Shown here piece by piece: positions 13,916 through 20,378 of a stretch of DNA of 23,857 nucleotides. The notes under the pieces are model-generated. The model saw only the letters and a program-made list of their open reading frames with translations. It had not been told where the DNA came from and made no database searches. The position numbers and the translations under genes are program-made. Numbering within the stretch: position 1 is the first letter of the stretch; every line of letters starts with the position of its first letter. This stretch comes from Bacilli bacterium (GTDB lineage Bacteria > Bacillota_I > Bacilli_A > RF39 > UBA660). Location: contig CAAENH010000026.1 in NCBI GenBank assembly GCA_900757295.1, positions 1 through 23,857 of the forward strand, given 5' to 3'.

Positions 13916-14176
13916 ATGGAAATATTAAAAGTATCTACGAAATCAAATCCAAGTAAGGTTGCTGGAGCAGTCGCCAATATTTTTAGAGAAAAAAAGAGTG
14001 TAGAAATTCAAACCATTGGTGCTGGTTCTTTAAATCAAGCAATAAAAGCAATATGTATAGCTAGAGGCTTTTTAGCACCTGGTGGAGATGATATTGTAAT
14101 TATCCCATCATTTAATGATATAGTAATTGATGGAGAACAAAAAACAGCAATGAAATTATTAATAGAAAAAAAATAA
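13916..14176 (+). CDS. spoVS: Stage V sporulation protein S
   Basis: An 86-residue nucleic-acid-binding protein of the SpoVS/Alba-like fold, needed in Bacillus for late sporulation and normal septation. MEILKVSTKSNPSKVAGAVA, EIQTIGAGSLNQAIKAICIA, RGFLAPGGDDI and the closing DGEQKTAMKLLIE match the family almost along its whole length. A strong AAAGGAGG site precedes the ATG. It is transcribed alone between two terminators. Confidence 0.97.
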   Translation: MEILKVSTKSNPSKVAGAVANIFREKKSVEIQTIGAGSLNQAIKAICIARGFLAPGGDDIVIIPSFNDIVIDGEQKTAMKLLIEKK

Positions 14177-14192
14177 GGAGCAATCCTTATTT
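14171..14192. terminator. Bidirectional intrinsic terminator
   Basis: A perfect 9-bp stem closed by a GCAA (GNRA) tetraloop. It serves spoVS and the convergent unknown gene and overlaps both gene ends. Confidence 0.85.
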
Positions 14193-14603
14193 TATTTTTG
14201 ATATAAACAAATAAGCTATTCCAATACCAAATAAAATTGTACTAGCTACAACTAAAAATACACTAATAAAACCGTTGGGGTTTCCTAAAACTAATTTAGT
14301 ACCACCATCTTCATCATTATTTAATGATATAGGAGATAATATATCTAACGACTGTGATTTTAAACTATTAAAGTTTTCTACAATCATTCTTTGTAATCTA
14401 TTTAATCTTGTTAAATCACTTCTTGCTAAATCACTACATATTTTATAATACTCTTGAAAAATTTTAAAAGCTTCATTTGTTAAATATGATTGTTTTTTGA
14501 AAACTTTATTCATGAATTCTACATACACGGCAATCGAAAGACTCATCTGACCATTTTCTAAAGCTTCTTTAAATTCTTGATTGCTAATTAGCTCGTTTTC
14601 CAT
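14187..14603 (-). CDS. Unknown tail-anchored membrane protein, 138 residues
   Basis: I do not recognise the family. Residues 1-95 are predicted helical and soluble, with a basic patch near LARSDLTRLNRLQRM. A short Gly/Asn-rich linker is followed by one C-terminal membrane helix (FISVFLVVASTILFGIGIAY) and a KIK tail. There is no signal peptide, so the bulk of the protein probably faces the cytoplasm. It overlaps the upstream gene by 20 nt behind a good AAAGGAG site, so the two are co-expressed and may form a complex. Confidence 0.65.
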   Translation of the reverse strand: MENELISNQEFKEALENGQMSLSIAVYVEFMNKVFKKQSYLTNEAFKIFQEYYKICSDLARSDLTRLNRLQRMIVENFNSLKSQSLDILSPISLNNDEDGGTKLVLGNPNGFISVFLVVASTILFGIGIAYLFISKIK

Positions 14604-14853
14604 AATTTTCTCCTTTGTTTGCGTGTATTAAATCTGCATTTAATTTAATTATTTCAAATAGATCATCTGCACTCATATTATTTAAATCTAACTTTAATTG
14701 ATAGCTTTCGAATAAATCATTTAAATTAAAATTTGCTAGGTTAACACTCTCATTATTATATTTTAAAATATTATTAGTTATTTCAATGCCATTAAAAAGA
14801 GGATTGAAATTTTTTATAGCTTCTAAAACTGTATCATTGATTCTTTCAATCAT
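14584..14853 (-). CDS. Unknown small soluble protein, 89 residues
   Basis: I do not recognise the family. It is acidic and Asn/Leu-rich, with several short predicted helices (FNLNDLFESYQLKLDLNNMS and ADDLFEIIKLNADLIHANKG) and no membrane segment. The two LFE-containing helices may be a short internal repeat: both place an acidic residue before LFE and are followed by a Leu/Lys helix. It is translationally coupled to the tail-anchored gene. The ribosome site (AGGAAATG) is moderate. Confidence 0.6.
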   Translation of the reverse strand: MIERINDTVLEAIKNFNPLFNGIEITNNILKYNNESVNLANFNLNDLFESYQLKLDLNNMSADDLFEIIKLNADLIHANKGENYGKRAN

Positions 14854-14928
14854 TTTATCATTTCCTATTCTATCTATATTTTATCAAAAAAATATCGAAA
14901 ATTAAATGAAAAATGGTTAATTAGTTGT

Positions 14929-14957
14929 TTTACATATTAAAAAAAGGGTAGTATAAT
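14929..14957 (+). promoter_or_regulatory. sufB promoter
   Basis: TTTACA (14929-14934) and a perfect TATAAT (14952-14957) with a 17-nt spacer. Transcription would begin about ten bases before the start codon. Confidence 0.7.
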
Positions 14958-14973
14958 CTAATAGTGATGTTAT

Positions 14974-16263
14974 ATGAGCCAAAAAATTTCTAAAGAATTT
15001 ATTATAGAATTATCAAAAAGTAAAAATGAACCACAATGGATGTTAGACTTCAGATTAAAATCATTTGAAGAGTTTTTAAAATTAGACAATCCATCTTTTG
15101 GACCTAAATTAGATATAGATTTTTCTAAGATAGTGTATTATAAAAAAGAAGATCAAAAATCAACAGATAATTGGGAAAATGTAAAAAAAGATATTAAAGA
15201 TGTATTTGATGATTTGGGTGTTATAAAAGCAGAGAAAGAATATCTTGGTGGTGTTAGTAATCAAATTGAAAGTGAAGTTTTTTATCATCGCCATGAAAAT
15301 AGTGATGTTATATTTGAAAGTACTGATGAAGCTTTAAAAAATCATCCAGAGTTATTTAAAAAATATTTTAATAGTTTAGTTGATTATAAAGAAAATAAAT
15401 ATACAGCTTTAAATGGTGCCGTTTGGAGTGGAGGATCATTTATATATATTCCTAAAGGAGTTAAATTAGATAGACCACTACAAAGTTACTTTAGAATTAA
15501 TTCTAAAGCATTAGGTCAATTTGAAAGAACAATTATTATTGTGGATGACGATGCTGAGTTATCTTATATAGAAGGTTGTACTGCTCCAACATATTCAACT
15601 AATTCTTTACACGCTGGAGTAGTAGAAATTTTTGTAAATAAAGATGCTAAAATGAGATATTCAACTATTCAAAATTGGTCTACTGATATTTATAACTTAG
15701 TTACTAAAAGAGCAATTGTTTTAGATAATGGCGTAATGGAATGGGTTGATGGTAATATAGGAAGTAAAGTTACTATGAAATATCCGTCTTGTATTTTAAA
15801 AGGTGATAATTCAGTAGGTAATTCAATAAGCATAGCCTACGCTAAAGAAAATCAAGTTTTAGATGCTGGAGCCAAGATGATACATTTAGGGAAAAATACT
15901 AAAAGTAATATTGTTAGTAAATCAATTGCTGAAAATAAGGGAATAGCTAATTATCGAGGAACTACTAGAATTACTAAAGATGCTATTAATAGTAGAGCAA
16001 CAATTAAGTGTGATACCATTTTAATAGACTCAATATCTAAAAGTGATACATTTCCTAATAATATTGTAGCTAATTCAAGCAGTATTTTGGAACATGAAGC
16101 TACTGTTTCTAAAGTTAGTGAGGAAGAATTATTTTATTTAACTAGCAAAGGTTTAACTATGGATCAAGCAAAAGAACTGATAATTATGGGATTTGTTCAA
16201 GAATTTAAAAAAGAACTTCCAATGGAATATGCTGTAGAACTTAATAGATTATTAAAAAGTTAA
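14974..16263 (+). CDS. sufB: Fe-S cluster assembly scaffold SufB
   Basis: SufB is the scaffold subunit of the cytosolic SUF iron-sulfur assembly machine, working with SufC and SufD. The 429-residue protein shows YLGGVSNQIESEVFYH near residue 90, AVWSGGSFIYIPKGV, and the long beta-helix core FERTIIIVDDDAELSYIEGC and YSTIQNWSTDIYNLV. The C-terminal GFVQEFKKELPMEYAVELNR is typical. It is somewhat shorter than the usual 465. SufD is a paralogue, but the motifs fit SufB better. It is transcribed alone; no other suf gene is in the window. The Shine-Dalgarno sequence is poor (AGTG) and the leader is very short. Confidence 0.9.
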   Translation: MSQKISKEFIIELSKSKNEPQWMLDFRLKSFEEFLKLDNPSFGPKLDIDFSKIVYYKKEDQKSTDNWENVKKDIKDVFDDLGVIKAEKEYLGGVSNQIESEVFYHRHENSDVIFESTDEALKNHPELFKKYFNSLVDYKENKYTALNGAVWSGGSFIYIPKGVKLDRPLQSYFRINSKALGQFERTIIIVDDDAELSYIEGCTAPTYSTNSLHAGVVEIFVNKDAKMRYSTIQNWSTDIYNLVTKRAIVLDNGVMEWVDGNIGSKVTMKYPSCILKGDNSVGNSISIAYAKENQVLDAGAKMIHLGKNTKSNIVSKSIAENKGIANYRGTTRITKDAINSRATIKCDTILIDSISKSDTFPNNIVANSSSILEHEATVSKVSEEELFYLTSKGLTMDQAKELIIMGFVQEFKKELPMEYAVELNRLLKS

Positions 16264-16303
16264 AATACTACTATAATTTAAATTTTATAATAGTATTTTT
16301 TTT
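16262..16303 (+). terminator. Intrinsic terminator of sufB
   Basis: A 15-position stem (16262-16276 with 16285-16299, one mismatch) followed by a T run, directly after the stop codon. Confidence 0.85.
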
Positions 16304-16375
16304 ATTTATTAAATTTTAATATTTAATTTTAATAATTTTGTTAATGATATATTTAAAAAAAGATTTTTTTGCGAT

Positions 16376-16404
16376 TTGTTTATATTATCTAAACTTGCTA
16401 TATT
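16376..16404 (+). promoter_or_regulatory. Promoter of the short SSB gene
   Basis: TTGTTT (16376-16381) and TATATT (16399-16404) with a 17-nt spacer, followed by an AAAGGAGG ribosome site. Confidence 0.6.
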
Positions 16405-16427
16405 TTAAGCATGAAAGGAGGAATGTG

Positions 16428-16784
16428 ATGAATCAAGTAATACTTGTAGGAAGATTATGCCAAGATCCAGAACTTCTAAGTGTTAAGAATCAAAAGCAAA
16501 TGACTTCAATTACTTTAGCTATAAATCGTCATTTTAAAAATAATGATGGTATTTATGAGACTGATTTTATTAGATGCGTTTTGTGGAATGGTATAGCTGC
16601 AAATACTACTGAATATTGTCATAAAGGTGATATTGTTGGAGTAAAGGGTAGATTACAAACTTCTGTTTATGAAGATGATGATAATAATAAAAAATATGGC
16701 ATGGATGTAGTAGCAGAAAAAATCACTTTTTTAAGTAGCGGCAATAAAAAAGAAGAATTAAATCAAGATAATTCTTCATCATAA
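16428..16784 (+). CDS. Short single-stranded DNA-binding protein (SSB paralogue)
   Basis: A 118-residue OB-fold protein of the bacterial SSB family: MNQVILVGRLCQDPEL at the start, then ITLAINRHFKNNDG, YETDFIRCVLWNGIAAN and KGDIVGVKGRLQTSVYEDD. The acidic C-terminal tip that recruits partner proteins (usually DDDIPF) is missing; the protein ends NQDNSSS. This marks it as a secondary SSB rather than the essential copy. The reading frame is open upstream, but the ATG at 16428 has the AAAGGAGG site and the family start. Its 3' end overlaps the convergent XRE gene by 22 nt. Confidence 0.85.
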   Translation: MNQVILVGRLCQDPELLSVKNQKQMTSITLAINRHFKNNDGIYETDFIRCVLWNGIAANTTEYCHKGDIVGVKGRLQTSVYEDDDNNKKYGMDVVAEKITFLSSGNKKEELNQDNSSS

Positions 16785-16969
16785 AATAAGTCATCTGGTT
16801 TTAAATTGAAAATGGCAGCTATTTTTTTAGCCGTTGCATAATATAAACCACGTTTCTGATTTTCTATTTGCCAATAAAAGGCTGTACACATATTTAATTT
16901 TTCGGCCATTTGTGCACAAGTATAGCCGTACTTACATCTTATTTCTTTTAGTTTTTTCATATCAATCAC
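16763..16969 (-). CDS. Small XRE-family transcription regulator
   Basis: A 68-residue protein that is a single XRE helix-turn-helix domain: YTCAQMAEKLNMCTAFYWQI is the DNA-binding core, followed by ATAKKIAAIFNLKPDDLFYD. The start is either GTG at 16969 or ATG at 16960 (MKKLKEIRC); neither has a strong ribosome site. It is divergent from a second XRE gene and lies tail-to-tail over the SSB gene, like the repressor pair of an integrated element. Confidence 0.8.
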   Translation of the reverse strand: MIDMKKLKEIRCKYGYTCAQMAEKLNMCTAFYWQIENQKRGLYYATAKKIAAIFNLKPDDLFYDEELS

Positions 16970-16975
16970 ATCTTA

Positions 16976-17004
16976 ATTATAATTTATCTTTTATTGATTA
17001 TCAA
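16976..17004 (-). promoter_or_regulatory. Promoter of the small XRE gene
   Basis: Minus-strand TTGATA (16999-17004) and a perfect TATAAT (16976-16981) with a 17-nt spacer. Confidence 0.65.
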
Positions 17005-17010
17005 GATAAA
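16983..17010. promoter_or_regulatory. Inverted repeat, candidate XRE operator
   Basis: TTTATCTT (16983-16990) and AAGATAAA (17003-17010) form a perfect inverted repeat that covers the promoter spacer and the -35 box. Confidence 0.45.
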
Positions 17011-17081
17011 AGTTTATTAAATGTAAACATATAACATTTTGCGTTTTGTAAATTATATAATACAACTCAAGAGGTGACTTT

Positions 17082-17438
17082 ATGTTTAAAGGGGATAGAC
17101 TAAGAGCTTTGCGAAAACAAAAACATTTAACACAAACGGAATTAGGAGAAATGTTAGGATTAGATAAATCTACAATTTGTTGTTATGAAAAAGAAACTAG
17201 ACAACCACCATTAGAAAATATAATAGATTTTATGCAAATATTTAATGTTACTGCTGATTATTTACTTGGAGTAGATCATTTAATAAAAGTTGTAGAAGAT
17301 GATAATTATGAAGCTGTTCCAATGAGTAACGATGAAATTAAATTTATTGAAGAATTAAGAAAAGATAAAAATGTATATGATATTTTATTAGAAAATCCTA
17401 AACGTGGAGCAGATTTAATCAAACATCGCTTAAATTAA
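17082..17438 (+). CDS. XRE-family transcription regulator with C-terminal domain
   Basis: A 118-residue regulator. Residues 6-62 form an XRE helix-turn-helix domain (LRALRKQKHLTQTELGEMLG, STICCYEKETRQPPLENI, ADYLLGVD). A helical tail of about 50 residues, possibly for dimerisation, follows. The start ATG has an AGAGGTGA site and a TATAAT box lies at 17056-17061. It is divergent from the smaller XRE gene. Single-domain regulators of this kind often act as repressors in prophage or conjugative elements, but no integrase or structural genes are seen here. Confidence 0.88.
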   Translation: MFKGDRLRALRKQKHLTQTELGEMLGLDKSTICCYEKETRQPPLENIIDFMQIFNVTADYLLGVDHLIKVVEDDNYEAVPMSNDEIKFIEELRKDKNVYDILLENPKRGADLIKHRLN

Positions 17439-17456
17439 TTAATTTAAGCTTTTTTA
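17428..17456 (+). terminator. Intrinsic terminator of the XRE gene
   Basis: A perfect 9-bp stem GCTTAAATT/AATTTAAGC with an AATT loop and a T run, overlapping the stop codon. Confidence 0.85.
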
Positions 17457-17503
17457 TTTATGAAAAATAATCTTTATCATATATTTATAGTAAGGTGAGT
17501 TTT

Positions 17504-18271
17504 ATGAAAAGATTTTTTCAAATTTTGGGTATTTGTAGTATACTTGTTTTTAGTTTTTATTATACTGATAAAATAGCTTTGATTGTACAAGAAAAAAATC
17601 CTATATTGCAAGAAATTAAATCTAAAGAAAATGAGTTGTTAATAGACTCTAAAGATGCCACAGTGGTAAATAATTTTATTATTCCAGGAATAAAGGGGAG
17701 TAAAGTTAATGTTGAAAAAAGTTTTAATAAAATGAAATCTTTAAATGCATTTAATGAATATTATTTAGTTTATGATGATGTAAAACCTAGTATTTCAATA
17801 GAAGATAATAAAGATAAAATTATAATAAGTGGAAATAAAAGTAAAAAACAAATTTCAGTTATTATAGAATATAATGAAGACTTAATTAATTACTTTAGAA
17901 ATTATAAAATAGATTTACTTATAAATAAGAATAATTATGATAAAAATATAAAGTTTGAATTAATAAATAATGAAAAAGATGTTAAAAAATTTAAGCAAGT
18001 AGAAACGTTACTCAATAATGATAAAATTAATAAAAAATTGTGTTTATATAATCAAAGTAATCAAGATATTTGTAAAAGCAAAGGTAATTATATTATAAAG
18101 AATACTCATTATTTAAATGATAATATATATGACATAAAAAATACATTGGAAAACGGTTCAATAATTTTAATAAAAAAAGATACTAATTTAAAGGATATTA
18201 AAATATTATTAAATCAAATTAAATTTCAAGATTTAGAAATAGTATATTTAAGTGATTTAATAAAAGAATAA
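17504..18271 (+). CDS. Secreted or membrane-anchored protein with degenerate deacetylase-like C-terminus
   Basis: A 255-residue protein with an N-terminal hydrophobic segment (about 5-22) that acts as a signal anchor. A Lys/Asn-rich extracellular region follows. The middle segment FIIPGIKGSKVNVEKSFNKM resembles a stretch I associate with the N-terminal part of some secreted polysaccharide deacetylases. The C-terminal GSIILIKKD...KILLNQIKFQDLEIVYLSDL resembles the last strand and helix of a NodB fold. No catalytic Asp-His-His set is visible, so enzymatic activity is doubtful. ATG at 17504 is chosen over GTG at 17495 because of the AAGGTGAG spacing. Confidence 0.6.
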   Translation: MKRFFQILGICSILVFSFYYTDKIALIVQEKNPILQEIKSKENELLIDSKDATVVNNFIIPGIKGSKVNVEKSFNKMKSLNAFNEYYLVYDDVKPSISIEDNKDKIIISGNKSKKQISVIIEYNEDLINYFRNYKIDLLINKNNYDKNIKFELINNEKDVKKFKQVETLLNNDKINKKLCLYNQSNQDICKSKGNYIIKNTHYLNDNIYDIKNTLENGSIILIKKDTNLKDIKILLNQIKFQDLEIVYLSDLIKE

Positions 18272-18282
18272 TATTCTTTTAT
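18260..18282 (+). terminator. Hairpin at the end of the secreted-protein gene
   Basis: A perfect 10-bp stem ATAAAAGAAT/ATTCTTTTAT with a 3-nt loop that spans the stop codon. It lacks a separate T run, so termination may be partial; a stronger hairpin follows at 18299. Confidence 0.5.
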
Positions 18283-18298
18283 TATGCAGTAAAATAAA

Positions 18299-18323
18299 AA
18301 AACTCGAATATTATTCGAGTTTT
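18299..18323. terminator. Bidirectional intrinsic terminator
   Basis: A perfect 11-bp stem AAAACTCGAAT/ATTCGAGTTTT with a 3-nt loop. It ends the minus-strand tRNA transcript and backs up the plus-strand gene. Confidence 0.85.
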
Positions 18324-18333
18324 AATAACTATA

Positions 18334-18410
18334 TGGTGTCCACAGTAGGATTCGAACCTACGACCGTACGCTTAGAAGGCGTATGCTCTATCCAGCTGAG
18401 CTATGTAGAC
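18334..18410 (-). tRNA. tRNA-Arg (anticodon TCT)
   Basis: A 77-nt tRNA on the minus strand. The acceptor stem pairs GTCTACA with TGTGGAC (one G-U), the D arm is GCTCAGCTGGATAGAGC, the anticodon stem is TACGC/GCGTA around loop CTTCTAA (anticodon TCT, reading AGA), and the T arm contains GGTTCGAATCC. The CCA end is encoded. AGA is the main Arg codon in these AT-rich genes, so this should be a heavily used tRNA. It stands alone with its own promoter and terminator. Confidence 0.97.
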
Positions 18411-18429
18411 AAATCAGCCTTGCAAACTG

Positions 18430-18458
18430 ATTATAAAACAAAATTTAAAATTATTCAA
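18430..18458 (-). promoter_or_regulatory. Promoter of tRNA-Arg
   Basis: Minus-strand TTGAAT (18453-18458) and a perfect TATAAT (18430-18435) with a 17-nt spacer. The -35 box lies at the 3' end of gerM. An inverted repeat AATCAG/CTGATT lies between the promoter and the tRNA. Confidence 0.6.
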
Positions 18459-19398
18459 CTGTTTTTAATACTAATTTGTCTATTTCTTCATTATTCACTT
18501 TAAATATGACTTCATTTATATCAAAATTATCCTTTATTGATAAAGAAATAGTATATTTAACTTCTTCAGAAATACTTTTATCATCTAAACTGTCAAGCAA
18601 GTTTTGATTAAAACTTAAGCTAATACTATTTTCTTTTATTTCATAATCTTGTAACTCTGCATTAGCTTTTAAATAGCTCATTAAATTTGTTTGATAAATT
18701 GGATTGTTTTTTAATTCGTTTATAATAATTTCTACTTTATTAGATGGATCGTTATTTATCTTTGTTATAGGAACATAATAATAAGTATCATCATACTTAC
18801 TTATATAATAAACTGTTGTTTTAGTACTATTAGATATAGTATTTAAATCGTAAACTTTATTAATACCATAGCTTCTATCAAATGTTTCTGGAAGATTTTT
18901 TTTAGAATTTGGCATTTGATATAATATTTCTCCATTTACGAAAATCATTACTTTTTTTACATCTTTAATAGAGGTTAGGGAATAGACAATAGATTCAATC
19001 ATTTTTTCTTCATTATTTTGATCAACATTAAGTAATTCTTTTGAAAAATCTACTTTTATTAAATTATTTTTAAAATCAATGCTGTTTATTTTAGTATTTT
19101 TAGGAATTATAGCCGTAAATCCATTAGGAATGTACTCGCTTTGTTTACTTCCTATTACTAAAGTTTGAAGAATTTTTTTTGCTTTATTTATTGTACCTTT
19201 ACTAGAAATTGGAATGTTAGTCATAGCTACATAATTATTCTCATCAATTAAGAATATATCTGATTTAGTTGTATTAATATACTTTGTTTCAGTTTGATAC
19301 TTTTTAGTATCATCTTTAGGAAAAGCATATAAAATTAGTATTACTAATAAAGCACATGTGGCAATGGCTATCTTTCGAAATGATGCTTTTTTTAACAT
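18451..19398 (-). CDS. gerM: Spore germination/sporulation protein GerM
   Basis: A 315-residue protein with an N-terminal membrane anchor (about 8-26) and two GerMN domains outside the membrane, near residues 60-165 and 195-312. Repeated features are a helix followed by IPKNTKINSIDFKNNLIKVD in the first and DYEIKENSISLSFNQNLLDS in the second, each preceding a Ser/Thr-rich helix. In Bacillus, GerM helps stabilise the SpoIIIAH-SpoIIQ channel between mother cell and forespore, and spoIIIAH lies two genes upstream here. No lipobox cysteine is seen, although Bacillus GerM is a lipoprotein. The ribosome site is AGGTGA. Confidence 0.9.
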   Translation of the reverse strand: MLKKASFRKIAIATCALLVILILYAFPKDDTKKYQTETKYINTTKSDIFLIDENNYVAMTNIPISSKGTINKAKKILQTLVIGSKQSEYIPNGFTAIIPKNTKINSIDFKNNLIKVDFSKELLNVDQNNEEKMIESIVYSLTSIKDVKKVMIFVNGEILYQMPNSKKNLPETFDRSYGINKVYDLNTISNSTKTTVYYISKYDDTYYYVPITKINNDPSNKVEIIINELKNNPIYQTNLMSYLKANAELQDYEIKENSISLSFNQNLLDSLDDKSISEEVKYTISLSIKDNFDINEVIFKVNNEEIDKLVLKTVE

Positions 19399-19445
19399 TG
19401 TTTATCACCTAATAAATTATATTGATTTAGATATTAATTTATACT

Positions 19446-19468
19446 AAAAAAGTCTTTAAAAAGACTTT
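19446..19468 (-). terminator. Intrinsic terminator of gerE
   Basis: An 8-bp stem (19449-19456 with 19461-19468) and a 4-nt loop with a T run on the minus strand, overlapping the gerE stop codon. It separates gerE from gerM. Confidence 0.75.
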
Positions 19469-19673
19469 ATATTGATAGTTCACCTAATTTTAAAAGCTCA
19501 ACTACAGCTTGGGCACGACCTTTGACTCCTAATTTTTGCATTGCATTAGATATATGATTTCTTACTGTTTTTTCACTAATACCTAAGAATTGAGCTATTT
19601 CTTTTGTTGATTTATTAAGAACTAATAATTCAAATACTTCTTGCTCTCTTTGGGTAAGAATGCTTTTTTTCAT
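19467..19673 (-). CDS. gerE: Sporulation transcription regulator GerE
   Basis: A 68-residue LuxR-type helix-turn-helix protein, the last regulator of the mother-cell cascade, controlling coat genes with sigma-K. It matches Bacillus GerE almost throughout: LTQREQEVFELLVLNKSTKE, ISEKTVRNHISNAMQKLGVK, GRAQAVVELLKLGEL. It is slightly shorter at the N-terminus. A GAGGT site precedes the ATG. It lies between spoIIIAH and gerM; in Bacillus gerE and gerM are also near neighbours. Confidence 0.96.
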   Translation of the reverse strand: MKKSILTQREQEVFELLVLNKSTKEIAQFLGISEKTVRNHISNAMQKLGVKGRAQAVVELLKLGELSI

Positions 19674-19712
19674 GCCTTAACCTCACTTTCATTTTAATAT
19701 CCATATCCACTT

Positions 19713-19740
19713 TATTTTATGAAATAAATTATTTAAAGTG
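19713..19740 (-). promoter_or_regulatory. Candidate sigma-K promoter of gerE
   Basis: On the minus strand, CAC (19738-19740) is followed after 16 nt by CATAAAATA (19713-19721). This fits the Bacillus sigma-K pattern AC-N16-CATAnnnTA. gerE is a sigma-K target in Bacillus. Confidence 0.55.
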
Positions 19741-19761
19741 AGAGTTTATGCCTAAAAAATA

Positions 19762-20253
19762 CTAACTTTGGAATTTTACGGTGATATACATTTGAGTATC
19801 AAAGTTACTTTGAACAGTTCTAATAATATTGTTAGCTAATTTTTCATCGTGTTCTTTATTAGATATAACAATTTGAATTTGATCTTGCTTAATTTTAACA
19901 AAACTTTTTAGTTTATGCTTTTCTAAAATACTTTTTTCAATTGTTTCTTCTTTTCCTTTTGTTTGATTTAAATCTTTTAATGTTTCATATGCATCATTTT
20001 TTTCATCTACAGTTGCGGATTCATTTAATAATACTTCTTGTAAATTATTCATTTCTTTTAATGTTTCTTCATCAGCTTCGACTCTTAAAGCTGTTAAAGC
20101 ATCACTTTCTTCAATATTTACTGTTTCTTTTGTATTATTATCTTGAGTCTTTACAGTTTTTAAAACTTCATCTGGCATTGTTAAATAGTAAATACTTAAT
20201 ACTAAAATTAAACTAAATAAAGTTAAAAACCATAAATTTTGTTTGTTAATCAA
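19762..20253 (-). CDS. spoIIIAH: Stage III sporulation protein AH
   Basis: SpoIIIAH is the mother-cell membrane protein whose extracellular YscJ/FliF-like domain pairs with SpoIIQ to build the channel to the forespore. The 163-residue protein has one membrane helix (about 8-24) after MINKQNLWFLTL, which mirrors the start of Bacillus SpoIIIAH. A charged helical stretch and a C-terminal ring-building domain follow (KLKSFVKIKQDQIQIVISNK, NIIRTVQSNFD). The start is TTG at 20253: the in-frame ATG at 20268 is part of the GGAGGTG ribosome site itself. No other spoIIIA gene is adjacent, unlike the eight-gene operon of Bacillus. Confidence 0.9.
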   Translation of the reverse strand: MINKQNLWFLTLFSLILVLSIYYLTMPDEVLKTVKTQDNNTKETVNIEESDALTALRVEADEETLKEMNNLQEVLLNESATVDEKNDAYETLKDLNQTKGKEETIEKSILEKHKLKSFVKIKQDQIQIVISNKEHDEKLANNIIRTVQSNFDTQMYITVKFQS

Positions 20254-20280
20254 TGTTAACACCTCCATGTTTTCTATTAA

Positions 20281-20306
20281 TATTTATGAAAATTAAAAAA
20301 AAATAT
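20281..20306 (-). promoter_or_regulatory. Candidate sigma-E promoter of spoIIIAH
   Basis: On the minus strand, ATA (20304-20306) is followed after 15 nt by CATAAATA (20281-20288), close to the sigma-E pattern with one mismatch. Such AT-rich matches can arise by chance. Confidence 0.3.
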
Positions 20307-20378
20307 TACATTTTTCTGAAATAAAAAAGGAAATAGAAAATAAATCGTTAATATATATAGTGAAGGGAGGAGTTAGAA

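Noticed and set aside
16834..17034. Plus-strand frame of 66 codons between the two XRE genes
   Set aside because: It is the shadow of the small XRE gene and its divergent promoter and has no ribosome site.
19941..20216. Open frame of 91 codons opposite spoIIIAH
   Set aside because: Its Leu/His/Phe-rich translation is what antisense of a Lys/Asn/Glu-rich gene gives; spoIIIAH is clear on the other strand.
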